Source of the DNA: Lachnospiraceae bacterium
GTDB taxonomy: Bacteria > Bacillota > Clostridia > Lachnospirales > Lachnospiraceae
Assembly (NCBI GenBank): GCA_017621075.1
Contig: JAGATV010000028.1
Span: 1-39,855 of the forward strand
Direction of reading: 5' to 3'
DNA: 39,855 bases
A model generated the notes under the pieces. It saw only the letters and a list, made by a program, of their open reading frames with translations, had not been told where the DNA came from and did not search any database. The position numbers were made by a program, and so were the translations under genes. The first letter of the stretch is position 1; each line of letters opens with the position of its first letter. Of this stretch, positions 15,698 to 25,409 are shown in pieces.

Positions 15698-17410
15698 ATG
15701 AGCAGATATACCGGCGGTAAAGGGAAAAGAGCAGGGCAGAAAAAGCGGCAGCAGACGGAGACTGTGGCCGAGTCCGTGCATTTTTTTATGGCCACGGTGC
15801 TGGATCTGATGGTGTGCTTTTATATGCTGATGATCCTGGTGGTCATGCCTTTTTTTTACAGGGACGGTTTTACCCGCATCGGTACGGATAAGGCATATTT
15901 TTTTCAGCAGTGCAACCGGTATGCCTATTGGTGCCTGTTTCCTGTGCTGGTGCTGTACCTGGTGGCCGGGGCGGTAGTCTTTGTTCAAAAAAAGGGATTT
16001 TCCGCCATCAGGACCTGGCGGCCCAAATGGTCCGCCACCGACAGCTTTGCACTGGCCTATGGGATCAGCCTGATCCTTTCCTATCTTTGTTCGGATTACA
16101 AAAGGGAAGCATGGATGGGGGCAGATGGGTGGTTCATGGGATTTGTACCTCAGCTTACGCTGGTGGGGATCTATTTTGTAGTGTCCCGCACCTGGAAGAA
16201 AAAGGATGTTATCGTTGGAGCCATCCTGCCTGTTTCCGCTGTGGTATTTCTTTTGGGGATACTGAATCGGTTTGCGGTCTATCCCATTGACATGAAGCTG
16301 GAAAATCCTTATTTTATCTCTACGATCGGAAATATCAACTGGTATTGCGGATATCTCACAACCGTCTTTTTTGCGGGGCTGGTATTTTTTTGGCAGACAG
16401 ATCACAACCAGCCTTGGTGGAAGCTGCTTTTGGCGCTGTATACCGCCATCGGCTCCGTGGCTTTGGTGACCCAGGGAAGCAGCAGCGGGCTGGTGGCCGC
16501 AGCGGTGGTATTATTTGTGATGTTTGGTCTGTCCGCCGGGGACCAACAGAGAATGCAGGCTTTCTGGGAGGTTGTAACCGTATTCTCCGTGTCCTGTCTG
16601 ATTCTCTGGCTGGTTCAGGCTTTGGGATGGGCACAGGTAAATTTCCGGGATGCAGCGGTGACGCTTTTTACAGACGGAACAACGGCAGTAGTTATGACAA
16701 TAATGTCATTTGTAGTGCTGGCCTGTGTAACCTACACAAAAAAGAAGGGGACTTATCCTGAGAGATTTTTCCGGAGACTGTCCCGGATAGCGATAGCAGC
16801 GGCCATCACCGGTGTAGCGCTGTCTGCTCTTTTGATCACTGTGAATACGGCATCGGGAGGCAGAATCTCCCAGGCAATGGGGCTGCCCGCAGAGAATCCG
16901 CTGATGTTGTCCTCAAACTGGGGGAGCAATCGGGGCGTCACCTGGAAAGCTGCTGTGATGTGCTTTGCGCAACAGGATTTCTTACATAAACTGGTGGGTA
17001 CAGGACCGGACTGTATGGCAGCCTTTCTCTACAACGGCGGCAGTGAGGAACTGATAGCCATGGTAAAAGAAGTCTTTGGTGCCAGCAGGCTCACCAATGC
17101 CCATAACGAATGGCTGACCCTTCTGGTGGATGTGGGGCTGCTTGGGTGTATCAGCTTTGTGGGGATGATGGGTACGGCTGCGGTAAGATTTTTGAAGGCC
17201 GGAATTGTTTTAAAAGCGGGAAATCAAGGCGGGAGAGCCGGAATGATTCTTTTGGCGTGCGGATTCTGTGTTCTGGCATATACCGCAAATAATGTATTTA
17301 GTTTTCAGCAGTCCATGAACGTGTCCACCATGTTCGTGATATTGGGGATTGGTGAGAATTATCTTAGAGCAGGGCAAACGACCGTTACAAAAGGAGGAAA
17401 GGCAAAATGA
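15698..17410 (+). CDS. O-antigen ligase/polymerase-family membrane protein
   Basis: A 570-residue protein with about 12 membrane helices and a basic N-terminal tail. The large loop near the C-terminus contains [20 protein letters not shown] (about residues 465-485), the Wzy_C/WaaL motif with its conserved His. In a Gram-positive cell it would polymerise or attach a surface or secreted glycan. No glycosyltransferases lie nearby, so the glycan is unknown. The stop overlaps the chemoreceptor start by 4 bases (ATGA), which suggests co-translation. Confidence 0.85.
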   Translation: MSRYTGGKGKRAGQKKRQQTETVAESVHFFMATVLDLMVCFYMLMILVVMPFFYRDGFTRIGTDKAYFFQQCNRYAYWCLFPVLVLYLVAGAVVFVQKKGFSAIRTWRPKWSATDSFALAYGISLILSYLCSDYKREAWMGADGWFMGFVPQLTLVGIYFVVSRTWKKKDVIVGAILPVSAVVFLLGILNRFAVYPIDMKLENPYFISTIGNINWYCGYLTTVFFAGLVFFWQTDHNQPWWKLLLALYTAIGSVALVTQGSSSGLVAAAVVLFVMFGLSAGDQQRMQAFWEVVTVFSVSCLILWLVQALGWAQVNFRDAAVTLFTDGTTAVVMTIMSFVVLACVTYTKKKGTYPERFFRRLSRIAIAAAITGVALSALLITVNTASGGRISQAMGLPAENPLMLSSNWGSNRGVTWKAAVMCFAQQDFLHKLVGTGPDCMAAFLYNGGSEELIAMVKEVFGASRLTNAHNEWLTLLVDVGLLGCISFVGMMGTAAVRFLKAGIVLKAGNQGGRAGMILLACGFCVLAYTANNVFSFQQSMNVSTMFVILGIGENYLRAGQTTVTKGGKAK

Positions 17411-19389
17411 AAGCAGCGCAGAAAAAGAGATTTTTGGGAACTATCCGGGGAAATCTTACCACGTTTGCAGCAATATGTACCGCAGTGATCATTGTTGTGC
17501 TGGCGGTGAGCAATGGAGTCGCTGTCCAAAATATCGTGGTAAAGGATGCGGAAGAAATTTTGGAGAAGGAGGCGGACAGCAATTCCCAGGTCATCAATGA
17601 ATGGCTGCAGGAGCAGGGCGCCATCGTGAGTACCATGACAGATGCCCTTGCCTATATGAATACCCGGGACAAAGAGCAGATCATGGATTATCTGGAAGCG
17701 AATCTTGCCAGGAATGAGAATGCACTGATGTATTATTGCTGCTTTGGGTATGACAAGGGAGTGTATCCGGCAGATCACTCCAAATTGGATCTGGATCCTA
17801 CTACAAGGGATTGGTGGAAGGATGCGGTGGCCGCCGGAGACATCATCTATACGGCGCCTTATGTGGATTTTGCCACCGGCCAGATGATCGTCAGCATAGC
17901 CAAGCCCCTGACCATTCAGGGAGAACAGGCAGTACTGCTGGCAGATATTACCATAGACAGACTGATCGAGATTACGGAAGATATCAGCACGGATGAGACG
18001 GTACAGACCTTTTTGCTGGCAGATGACAATAGTGTCATAAGTCATGCCAATGGAGATTATCTGCCCAAGAAATCCGGAAATACGATCTTGACGGATGTGG
18101 TTGACATTGATCTGGAGGCAGAGGGGGCAGTCAGTTTTCGGGATTATGACGGCCATAAAAAATACGCTGCGGTAAGCACCATTGAAGTGACGGGATGGAA
18201 ACTGGGCGTGACCCGGGATGCGGGTGTGATCGTCGGGGAGATCAGAGAAGCCCTTCTTGTGCCGGTCATCCTGGGTGTGTTGTTACTGTTCGTTTCCGCC
18301 ACCCTGTTGTATGTGGCCATCGGACGGATGTTACGACCCATGGATGATATGAAGCGCTTTATCAAGGAGACTGTGATGGGGAACCAAACAGTACAGGAGA
18401 GCTCTGAGGTAGCAGAGATCCGGTATCTGATAGAGCTGCTTCAGGAAAAGTTTATTGCCACCATACGTCATACCAAGGAGGAAGCGGCCCGGATCAAAGA
18501 CAGGATGGACCATACGAACGGCAAGGTATCGGCCATGAGCGGCAATATCATGGAAATCAGTTCCACCATGGAAGAGACCGGGGCCAATGTGGAAAACCAG
18601 ACCGAAAGCATCAGGAATATCGACGAGACCTGTCAGGAGGTAGCTTCCGCAGTGGAGGAGCTGGCAGAACAGGCGCAGGAAATGTCCACAAAAGCCAACG
18701 AGATCATTTCCAAGGTAGACAGGGAGATCCCGGAAATCTTAAAGGATAAGGAAAATGCAGTGACCATTACCAAAGGAAGCCGTAAAAAGCTGTCTCAGGC
18801 CATTGAAAATGCCCAGGTCATTCGGCAGATCGTGGATGTTTCCCAGGCGATTCAGGAGATCGCATCCCAGACCAACCTGTTGGCATTAAATGCTTCCATT
18901 GAGGCGGCAAGGGCAGGAGAGGTTGGCAGAGGCTTCGCAGTAGTGGCAGAGCAGATCAAGCAGTTGAGCAATGTGACCAGTGAAGAGATTGAGAAGGTCA
19001 ATGATCTGACAGACAAGGTATTGGAGAGCGTGAAGCTGCTCTCGGATGAAAGCACACATATTGTCACCTTCTTGGATGAAGTAGTCATGGTAGATTATGA
19101 CAAGCTGGAAGTACTGGCAGGAGCGTATAAGACAGACGCTTCCTTCTATGCCGATGTGAGCAGCACCCTGGGGGCAGAGGCAGAGCAGCTCAGCGCCTCC
19201 ATACAGAATATCAACGCGGTACTGAAGGGGATCACGCAGTCCCAGGAGGAGCTGAACACAGCGGTCCAGACCGTAAATGACAATCTGCAGCAGATCACTT
19301 ATGCCAGCACAGACGTGTCAGATGAGACAAATATGGTCCTGGGAAGCATTGAAAACCTGAAGGGCGCGGTAGACAGCTTTAACGTATAA
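17407..19389 (+). CDS. Methyl-accepting chemotaxis protein with dCache sensor
   Basis: A 660-residue chemoreceptor. A membrane helix near 18-38 and another near 285-310 flank an extracellular double-Cache domain. TRDWWKDAV...IYTAPYVD resembles the R-x-W...Y...D pattern of amino-acid-binding dCache domains, so an amino acid ligand is possible. The cytosolic part is a long coiled coil whose tip [18 protein letters not shown] (about 487-505) matches the universal CheA/CheW-binding hairpin. AAAGGAGG precedes the ATG. It shares a transcript with the ligase-type gene. No other chemotaxis genes are in the window. Confidence 0.95.
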   Translation: MKAAQKKRFLGTIRGNLTTFAAICTAVIIVVLAVSNGVAVQNIVVKDAEEILEKEADSNSQVINEWLQEQGAIVSTMTDALAYMNTRDKEQIMDYLEANLARNENALMYYCCFGYDKGVYPADHSKLDLDPTTRDWWKDAVAAGDIIYTAPYVDFATGQMIVSIAKPLTIQGEQAVLLADITIDRLIEITEDISTDETVQTFLLADDNSVISHANGDYLPKKSGNTILTDVVDIDLEAEGAVSFRDYDGHKKYAAVSTIEVTGWKLGVTRDAGVIVGEIREALLVPVILGVLLLFVSATLLYVAIGRMLRPMDDMKRFIKETVMGNQTVQESSEVAEIRYLIELLQEKFIATIRHTKEEAARIKDRMDHTNGKVSAMSGNIMEISSTMEETGANVENQTESIRNIDETCQEVASAVEELAEQAQEMSTKANEIISKVDREIPEILKDKENAVTITKGSRKKLSQAIENAQVIRQIVDVSQAIQEIASQTNLLALNASIEAARAGEVGRGFAVVAEQIKQLSNVTSEEIEKVNDLTDKVLESVKLLSDESTHIVTFLDEVVMVDYDKLEVLAGAYKTDASFYADVSSTLGAEAEQLSASIQNINAVLKGITQSQEELNTAVQTVNDNLQQITYASTDVSDETNMVLGSIENLKGAVDSFNV

Positions 19390-19392
19390 GAG

Positions 19393-19440
19393 ACAAAAAG
19401 ATACCCATCCGATTAAAAAAATGGATGGGTATCTTTTTGT
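19393..19440. terminator. Bidirectional rho-independent terminator
   Basis: An 18-bp perfect stem (starting ACAAAAAGATACCCATCC) with a 12-base loop. It has A/T runs on both sides, so it can stop the chemoreceptor transcript on the plus strand and the tRNA-Pro transcript on the minus strand. Confidence 0.9.
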
Positions 19441-19444
19441 GTCA

Positions 19445-19518
<74 letters not shown>

Positions 19519-19533
19519 CCTTCCAACATTAAA

Positions 19534-19562
19534 ATAATAAATAAAAAGAGATTGATTGTCAA
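19534..19562 (-). promoter_or_regulatory. Promoter for tRNA-Pro
   Basis: On the minus strand: TTGACA (19557-19562), a 17-bp spacer and TATTAT (19534-19539), 16 bp before the tRNA. Confidence 0.75.
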
Positions 19563-19580
19563 GCAAAAAACGAATATTAT
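19552..19580 (+). promoter_or_regulatory. Promoter for the alkyltransferase gene (possible leaderless mRNA)
   Basis: TTGATT (19552-19557), a 17-bp spacer and TATTAT (19575-19580). Transcription would start about 7 bp later, at the ATG at 19587. No ribosome site is visible. The -35 overlaps that of the divergent tRNA-Pro promoter. Confidence 0.5.
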
Positions 19581-19586
19581 AACAAT

Positions 19587-20081
19587 ATGAGATACGGATA
19601 CTTTTTTGAGACACAGGTGGGATGCCTGTACATAGAGGAAGAGGAGGGCTTTCTGGTGCAGCTTGGGAAAGCCGGGGAACCGGCGGCAAAGAAGGCAGCA
19701 GAAGAGGCGGCAGGGGTGTGTTTTCAGGAGACTGCCCTGCTTCGCCGGACCAAGGAGGAAGTGCTGGAATACCTAAAGGGGGAGCGGAAGTGCTTTGATA
19801 TTCCCCTGCGCCCCGATGGAACCGCTTTTCAGAAAAGGATATGGGAGGCATTGCAGCAGATCCCCTGGGGAGAGACCCGCACTTACGGACAGATCGCCGT
19901 GATGGCGGGATGTGAGAAAGGCGCTCGGGCGGCAGGACAGGCCTGCAATAAAAATCCCATTATGATCCTGGTGCCCTGTCACAGGGTGATGGGCGGGGAC
20001 GGCAGACTGACAGGTTTTGGAGGCGGTCTGCCCATGAAGCGTGCATTTCTCACCATAGAAGGAATCCCATGGAAGGAGTAA
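19587..20081 (+). CDS. ogt: O6-alkylguanine-DNA alkyltransferase
   Basis: A 164-residue suicide DNA-repair protein that takes methyl groups from O6-methylguanine. The acceptor is C131 in PCHRV. The helix-turn-helix RTYGQIA and the Asn-hinge region AGQACNKNP are present. The start at 19587 matches the family's N-terminus (MRYGYFFETQVGCLYI), although no Shine-Dalgarno sequence precedes it; see the promoter entry. The stop overlaps by a few bases an alternative ATG (20069) of the next gene, and the two are probably co-transcribed. Confidence 0.93.
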   Translation: MRYGYFFETQVGCLYIEEEEGFLVQLGKAGEPAAKKAAEEAAGVCFQETALLRRTKEEVLEYLKGERKCFDIPLRPDGTAFQKRIWEALQQIPWGETRTYGQIAVMAGCEKGARAAGQACNKNPIMILVPCHRVMGGDGRLTGFGGGLPMKRAFLTIEGIPWKE

Positions 20082-20089
20082 GGAAGATT

Positions 20090-21292
20090 ATGTATGACAC
20101 AATCGTTACGCTGAAAAAAGGAGAAGGACGCACCATCAAGGCAGGCGGAATGTGGATCTACGACAATGAGATCGCAGGGACAGAGGGGGATTTTCAAGAC
20201 GGGGATATTGTGACTGTCCTGGATTTTGACGGTTATTTTATGGGTTATGGCTATATCAATACCAAGTCCAAGATTACGGTGCGCCTGTTGTCCCGCAAGA
20301 AAGGAACCGTGATAGATGAGGCGTTTTTTGAGAGAAGAGTCCGGGATGCCTGGAATTACCGCAAGGAGACCATTGATACCTCAAGCTGCAGGCTGATCTT
20401 TGGGGAAGCTGATTTTTTGCCGGGCATGGTCATCGACAAATTTTCCGACGTGCTGGTGGTGGAGTCCCTGGCACTGGGCATCGACAGGTGGAAGCTTGTG
20501 ATCGTGGAGGCTTTGAAAAAAGTGCTGGCGGAGGACGGTATCGTCATCCGGGGCGTTTATGAGCGCAGCGATGCCAGGGTGCGGCAGCAGGAGGGCATGG
20601 AGCGGCACAAAGGCTTTATCGGAGAGCCTTTTGACACCAAGGTGAAGATCGTGGAAAACGGCGTGAAATACATGGTGGACGTGGAGGACGGACAGAAAAC
20701 GGGATTTTTCCTGGATCAGAAAAATAACAGGGCCTCCATTCAACGGTTCTGTAAGGACAAAAAGGTGCTGGACTGCTTTACGCACACCGGTTCCTTTGCA
20801 TTGAATGCGGGAATCGCCGGGGCGAAGAGTGTGCTCGGTGTGGACGCCTCCCAGCTGGCGGTAGATCAGGCAACGGAAAATGCTGCCCTGAACCATTTGG
20901 AGGACAGAGTGCGTTTTCAGTGTGCCGATGTGTTTGAGCTTTTGCCTAAGCTGGAGGCCGCAGGAGAGCAGTTTGACGTGGTGATCCTGGACCCACCGGC
21001 CTTTACCAAATCCCGCAATTCCGTAAAAAATGCTACTAAGGGTTACCGCGAGATCAATCTGAGGGGGCTGAAACTGGTCCGCGACGGGGGCTATCTGGTG
21101 ACCTGTTCCTGCTCTCATTTCATGGAGCCGGAGTTGTTTGCCAAGACCATCAGGGAAGCTGCAGCAGGCGCCCACAGGAGGCTGCGCCAGGTGGAATTTC
21201 GCACCCAGGCTTGCGATCATCCCATCCTCTGGGCGGCGGATCAGTCCTATTATCTGAAGTTCTATATTTTCCAGGTGTGCGAGGAGCGGTAA
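20090..21292 (+). CDS. Class I SAM-dependent rRNA methyltransferase (RlmI/RlmK-type)
   Basis: A 400-residue enzyme: N-terminal PUA domain (about 5-80; GGMWIYDNEIA), a linker domain, and a C-terminal Rossmann methyltransferase with VLDCFTHTGSFALNAG, the acidic VDAS, the catalytic DPPAFTKS and TCSCSHFM with its Cys. By family it makes m5C in 23S rRNA (position 1962 in E. coli). The ATG at 20090 is preferred (AAGGAAG four bases upstream); the ATG at 20069 would overlap the previous gene and adds seven residues. Confidence 0.9.
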   Translation: MYDTIVTLKKGEGRTIKAGGMWIYDNEIAGTEGDFQDGDIVTVLDFDGYFMGYGYINTKSKITVRLLSRKKGTVIDEAFFERRVRDAWNYRKETIDTSSCRLIFGEADFLPGMVIDKFSDVLVVESLALGIDRWKLVIVEALKKVLAEDGIVIRGVYERSDARVRQQEGMERHKGFIGEPFDTKVKIVENGVKYMVDVEDGQKTGFFLDQKNNRASIQRFCKDKKVLDCFTHTGSFALNAGIAGAKSVLGVDASQLAVDQATENAALNHLEDRVRFQCADVFELLPKLEAAGEQFDVVILDPPAFTKSRNSVKNATKGYREINLRGLKLVRDGGYLVTCSCSHFMEPELFAKTIREAAAGAHRRLRQVEFRTQACDHPILWAADQSYYLKFYIFQVCEER

Positions 21293-21351
21293 TGCTTACG
21301 CCAAAGAAATAAGAAGGATAAATAAGTATAAAATCGGGAGGGCCAAAGGAC

Positions 21352-23595
21352 ATGAAGGTCAAGAACAATGTGTCTCAAGACGAAACAGTAGAAAGATGGA
21401 TCGAGGAGCTGATCTCGCAGCTTACGCTGGAGGAAAAGGCGTCCATGATCCACGGCAACGGGCTTTTTCGTACCAAAGCGGTGGAGCGGCTGGGGATTCC
21501 GGAGATTGTGACCTCGGACGGTCCCATGGGCGTGCGGATGGAGTTTCAGAACGATCATTGGATTGCTTTGGGGCATTCCGATGATTTTGTGTCCTATTCC
21601 CCCAGCAACAGTGCCCTGGCGGCCACCTGGAATCCCCAAAGGGCTTATGACAGCGGCAGGGTACTGGGAGAGGAAGCCAGAGGCCGTGGCAAGGATGTGA
21701 TCCTGGCTCCCGGCATCAATATCAAAAGAGACCCCTTGTGTGGGCGTAATTTTGAATACATGAGCGAAGACCCCTGTCTGATCGAGACGCTGACAGTTCC
21801 GTTTATCAAGGGCGTGCAGGAAAATGATGTGGCAGCCTGTGTCAAGCATTTTGCCGTGAATAATCAGGAGACGGACCGTCTGATGGTGGATACGGTGGTG
21901 GAGGAGCGTGCCCTCAGGGAGATCTATTATCCCGGCTTCCGGGCGGCAGTACAGGAGGGGGGGACTTATTCCCTGATGAACGCCTACAATAAGCTGCGGG
22001 GAGCCCATTGCAGTGAAAATAAAGAGTTATTGGATCAGGTCCTCAGGGAAGAATGGGGATATGACGGCACTGTCATAAGTGACTGGGGCTCCGTCCACAG
22101 CACCAAGGAGGCCGCAGAGACCTCTATTGATGTGGAGATGAGCGTCACCCCTGATTTTGACGAATACTATTTTGCCAATCCTCTGATCCGGGCTGTAAAG
22201 GACGGGGAAGTGAAAGAGGAATTCCTGGATGAGAAAGTGCGGAACATCCTGCGGATGATGTACCGCCTGAAAATGATGGGGCCCGAGGCTGTGGAACGCA
22301 AGGCCGGAAGCTACAATACTGCGGAACACAGGCAGACAATCCGTAAGACTGCAGAGGAAGCCATCCTGCTTTTGAAAAATGAGGACAACTTGCTGCCAAT
22401 TACCAAAGACAGACTTTCCATGAGGACGGGGGACAGCAAGGCTGTGGGACAGATCCCTGTGGCGCCCCGCAAACGAAAAATTGCTGTCATCGGCAGGAAT
22501 GCGGAGTATTGTCACGCAGGCGGCGGCGGGAGCGCTGAGATCAAGGCACTCTATGAGGTTTCCCCTCTGCTTGGCTTAAAACAGGCTCTGGGTGGCAATG
22601 CAGAGGTGGTATACGCTCCCGGATATTTCATCCCCGGCAAAAAGGATGTCAATGAGGTCAACTGGCAGGAAGCCAGTTTGGAGCGGCGTGTCATGGGACA
22701 GGAGGACCCTGACAGCGAAGAACAGAAGGCTCTGCGCAAAGAGATCCGGGAGAACCGGGCAAGGCTGAAAAAGGAAGCCTGTGATCTGGCCGGAGAAGCC
22801 GATGAAGTGATCTTCGTGGGAGGTCTCAACCACGATTATGATGTGGAGGGCAGGGACCGTGATGACATGAAGCTGCCCTACGGACAGGATGAACTGATAG
22901 AAGAGCTGCTTGCCCGAAATCCTAATACCATTGTGGTGATAGTGGCAGGCTCCCCTGTGGAGATGCCCTGGGCAGACCGCGCCAAGGCGTTGGTGTGGTG
23001 CTATTATTCCGGGATGGAGACAGGAACTGCTTTGGCGGATATCCTGATTGGCAGGGTCAATCCTTCCGCAAAGCTGCCGGAGACCTTCCCCGTAGCTTAT
23101 GAGGATACCGTGACGGCTAAAAACGGCCAGTTCGGTCTGGAAGGGCAGGTAACCTACAAAGGAGGGATTTTCGTAGGCTACCGCTATTATGAAAAAGAGA
23201 AGGTTAAGCCTGCCTTTCCTTTCGGATACGGACTGTCCTACACCACCTTTTCCATGACGGATCTGAAGGTGGACGCAGGATGCGAAAGTGACATAGCTGT
23301 CACTGTAAGCCTGAAAGTCAAAAATATCGGGTCTGTGCCAGGCGCCGAGGTGGTACAATGCTATGTGACGGACTGTGAGTGCAGCGTGGAGCGTCCGGTC
23401 AAGGAGCTTAAGGCATACCGTAAAATATTTTTAGAGCCGGGGGAGACTGAGACGGTAACGCTTGAACTGCCCCCCAAGGCTTTTGCGTTCTATGATGTGG
23501 ACCGCAGGGATTTTGTGGTGGAGCCCGGCAGTTTTCTGATACAGGTGGGGAATTCCTCTGCAAACTGTCCGCTGCAGGCAGAAGTGAGACTGTAG
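21352..23595 (+). CDS. GH3 beta-glucosidase
   Basis: A 747-residue glycoside hydrolase family 3 protein without a signal peptide, so cytosolic. The N-terminal TIM-barrel domain has KHFAVNNQE and the nucleophile D244 in VISDWGSVH. The alpha/beta sandwich follows (about 330-600), and a fibronectin III-like domain closes it (about 640-745; PGAEVVQCYV, ELKAYRKI). It probably releases glucose from imported cello- or gluco-oligosaccharides and so complements the GH5 cellulase of this window. GGGAGGG lies before the ATG. It appears to be a single-gene transcript ended near the next promoter. Confidence 0.95.
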   Translation: MKVKNNVSQDETVERWIEELISQLTLEEKASMIHGNGLFRTKAVERLGIPEIVTSDGPMGVRMEFQNDHWIALGHSDDFVSYSPSNSALAATWNPQRAYDSGRVLGEEARGRGKDVILAPGINIKRDPLCGRNFEYMSEDPCLIETLTVPFIKGVQENDVAACVKHFAVNNQETDRLMVDTVVEERALREIYYPGFRAAVQEGGTYSLMNAYNKLRGAHCSENKELLDQVLREEWGYDGTVISDWGSVHSTKEAAETSIDVEMSVTPDFDEYYFANPLIRAVKDGEVKEEFLDEKVRNILRMMYRLKMMGPEAVERKAGSYNTAEHRQTIRKTAEEAILLLKNEDNLLPITKDRLSMRTGDSKAVGQIPVAPRKRKIAVIGRNAEYCHAGGGGSAEIKALYEVSPLLGLKQALGGNAEVVYAPGYFIPGKKDVNEVNWQEASLERRVMGQEDPDSEEQKALRKEIRENRARLKKEACDLAGEADEVIFVGGLNHDYDVEGRDRDDMKLPYGQDELIEELLARNPNTIVVIVAGSPVEMPWADRAKALVWCYYSGMETGTALADILIGRVNPSAKLPETFPVAYEDTVTAKNGQFGLEGQVTYKGGIFVGYRYYEKEKVKPAFPFGYGLSYTTFSMTDLKVDAGCESDIAVTVSLKVKNIGSVPGAEVVQCYVTDCECSVERPVKELKAYRKIFLEPGETETVTLELPPKAFAFYDVDRRDFVVEPGSFLIQVGNSSANCPLQAEVRL

Positions 23596-23618
23596 GGATA
23601 GTAAAATAAATACAGACC

Positions 23619-23646
23619 TTGACAAACCGTCAGAATGTGATATAGT
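23619..23646 (+). promoter_or_regulatory. Promoter for the metal permease-Fur operon
   Basis: A perfect TTGACA (23619-23624), a 16-bp spacer and TATAGT (23641-23646). Transcription would start inside the palindrome at 23642-23688. Confidence 0.65.
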
Positions 23647-23688
23647 TCTAGATGCGAATGAGTTGCATTTGCATCTGGAACTATTTTT
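23642..23688 (+). promoter_or_regulatory. Fur-family operator-like palindrome (also terminator-like)
   Basis: A 19-bp stem with two G-T pairs and the loop AGTTG, then TTTTT. The core AATGAGTTGCATT has the length and half-sites of a classical Fur box core (AATGATTATCATT). It overlaps the -10 and the start of the permease transcript, and the downstream gene pair includes a Fur-family regulator. It can also serve as the terminator for the GH3 gene. Confidence 0.55.
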
Positions 23689-23758
23689 GTTATTCGCGGA
23701 TAGCAAAGTGATTGCAAAATGTCAAAGATAGAATAAATTACAAAAAGGAAATCACAAC

Positions 23759-24619
23759 ATGTCACACGAAATAATCCATATTATTGTTCATACATTGGAA
23801 GACAGCCTGAAGCTGGTGCCTTTTTTGTTCCTGACCTATCTGGTCATGGAATACCTGGAGCACAAGACCGGGGAGAAGGCCCAGGATATGGTGCAGAGAG
23901 CAGGAAAATGGGGCCCGCTGATCGGAGGACTGGCAGGCGCCGTACCTCAGTGCGGATTTTCGGCGGCGGCCTCCAATCTGTATGCCGGACGGGTGATCAC
24001 CCTGGGAACCCTGTTGGCCATTTATCTGTCTACTTCCGATGAGATGCTGCCGATCTTGATTTCCGGTGCCAATGCGCAAACAGCGCCCCCGGAATTTATC
24101 TTAAAGGTATTGGCGATCAAGGCTGGAATCGGTATTCTGGCGGGTTTTGTCATAGACCTGTGTTTTCGGGGCAAAGGGGAAGAGCATGCGCATATCCATG
24201 AGTTGTGCGAGCAGGAACATTGCCATTGTGAAAAGGGCATTTTCCGGTCTGCATTTGCACATACTTTACAGATCACTTTCTTTATCCTGGTCATCACTTT
24301 GGGTTTGAATGTGGTACTGAACCTTGGCGGAGAAAAAGTGCTGTCTGATTTTTTGTTGAACCGTCCCATTTTGGGGCCCGTGCTTGCGGGCATTGTGGGG
24401 CTGATCCCCAACTGTGCGGCATCGGTGGTCATCACCCAGTTATATCTGGAGGGAGCCCTTGGCGTGGGTGCCATGATGTCAGGGCTTTTGGTGGGAGCCG
24501 GCGTGGGCGTGCTGGTATTGTTTCGGGTAAACCACAACAGGCGTGAGAATCTCAAGGTGGTAGGGCTGCTGTATCTGATCGGAGTGGTCAGCGGCATTGT
24601 GCTGGAGTTTGTCATGTAA
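23759..24619 (+). CDS. ArsP_2/DUF2899-type heavy-metal permease
   Basis: A 286-residue membrane protein with about eight to ten helices in two halves. Each half has a conserved Pro-x-Cys/Asn-Cys turn (VPQCGFS at 62-68; IPNCAAS at about 218). A His/Cys-rich cytosolic loop (EEHAHIHELCEQEHCHC, about 141-157) between the halves is likely to bind metal. The family is annotated as putative arsenic or heavy-metal/manganese exporter; no substrate is proven here. It lies 40 bp before a Fur-family gene and behind a Fur-like box, so a transition metal is the likely substrate. Confidence 0.85.
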   Translation: MSHEIIHIIVHTLEDSLKLVPFLFLTYLVMEYLEHKTGEKAQDMVQRAGKWGPLIGGLAGAVPQCGFSAAASNLYAGRVITLGTLLAIYLSTSDEMLPILISGANAQTAPPEFILKVLAIKAGIGILAGFVIDLCFRGKGEEHAHIHELCEQEHCHCEKGIFRSAFAHTLQITFFILVITLGLNVVLNLGGEKVLSDFLLNRPILGPVLAGIVGLIPNCAASVVITQLYLEGALGVGAMMSGLLVGAGVGVLVLFRVNHNRRENLKVVGLLYLIGVVSGIVLEFVM

Positions 24620-24659
24620 GGAATGCTTTGTGACATAGTTGTCATAAAAAGAAGCGGCT

Positions 24660-25166
24660 ATGAAAAGGAATGAGTCAAAGATGCAGATAGAAAGAGCAGG
24701 AGGTCATCCTGAGGACACCCTGATCAAGAGTCAGGATGTCCGGGAAATTTCATATCCCCCGGAAATCAAATGGACCAGGCAGAGAAAGGCAGTATATGCG
24801 GTGCTGGAACAGGCTTCGGAGCCCTTGAGCGCCACAGATATTTACCACCGGATCGACAGGGAAGAAGCGGCAGGTAATTTTGCCATTTCCACGGTCTACA
24901 GGATTCTTGCGACCTTTGAGGAGAAGCATCTGGTGACCAAGACGAACTGGATGGACGACGGTACGCTGGTGTATGAACTGAACAGAGGCGGACATACTCA
25001 TTATGCGATCTGCCTGAATTGTCACAAGCGGGTGGCGCTCAAGTCATGCCCTTTTGCCCACATTCATCTTCCCATTGGCGGGGAACCGGGCATGGATGAT
25101 TTTCAGGTAACCGGTCACAAACTGGAGTTATACGGATATTGTCAACAGTGCAGAAAAAATATGTAA
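24660..25166 (+). CDS. Fur-family metal-responsive regulator
   Basis: A 168-residue regulator with a winged helix (about 38-95; TRQRKAVYAVLEQ, STVYRILATFEE) and a dimerisation/metal domain with HTHY, C118-x2-C121 and C161-x2-C164. The two CxxC pairs form the structural zinc site of Fur/Zur/PerR proteins. Which metal it senses cannot be read off; the linked permease suggests zinc, manganese or iron. It is the second gene of the permease operon and probably represses it through the palindrome at 23642. Confidence 0.9.
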   Translation: MKRNESKMQIERAGGHPEDTLIKSQDVREISYPPEIKWTRQRKAVYAVLEQASEPLSATDIYHRIDREEAAGNFAISTVYRILATFEEKHLVTKTNWMDDGTLVYELNRGGHTHYAICLNCHKRVALKSCPFAHIHLPIGGEPGMDDFQVTGHKLELYGYCQQCRKNM

Positions 25167-25185
25167 AAATTTTTTGAAAAAATGC

Positions 25186-25214
25186 TTGCATTCTTTAAAA
25201 GGATATGATAATAT
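25186..25214 (+). promoter_or_regulatory. Promoter for tRNA-Lys
   Basis: TTGCAT (25186-25191), a 17-bp spacer and TAATAT (25209-25214), 34 bp before the tRNA. Confidence 0.65.
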
Positions 25215-25248
25215 AACACTTGCGTTGTGGTAAACACAATAAAGCAAT

Positions 25249-25321
25249 GGACCGCTAGCTCAGTTGGTAGAGCACCTGACTCTTAATCAGGGTGTCCAGG
25301 GTTCGAGCCCCTGGCGGTCCA
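25249..25321 (+). tRNA. tRNA-Lys (anticodon CTT)
   Basis: Cloverleaf with acceptor GGACCGC/GCGGTCC, anticodon stem CCTGA/TCAGG with loop CTCTTAA (anticodon CTT), T loop TTCGAGC, discriminator A at 25321. CCA is not encoded. Confidence 0.95.
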
Positions 25322-25324
25322 CGG

Positions 25325-25372
25325 AAGTACTGATTTTTCGGACGTAGGAGCCGGGGGGTCGGTACTTTTTTT
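25325..25372 (+). terminator. Terminator after tRNA-Lys
   Basis: AAGTAC(T)GA pairs with TC(G)GTACTT across a long loop that contains a small CGG/CCG stem, followed by seven T residues (25366-25372). Confidence 0.6.
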
Positions 25373-25409
25373 GTACGGAAAGCAGAGCAGACTACAGGAG
25401 GGATGCAGG

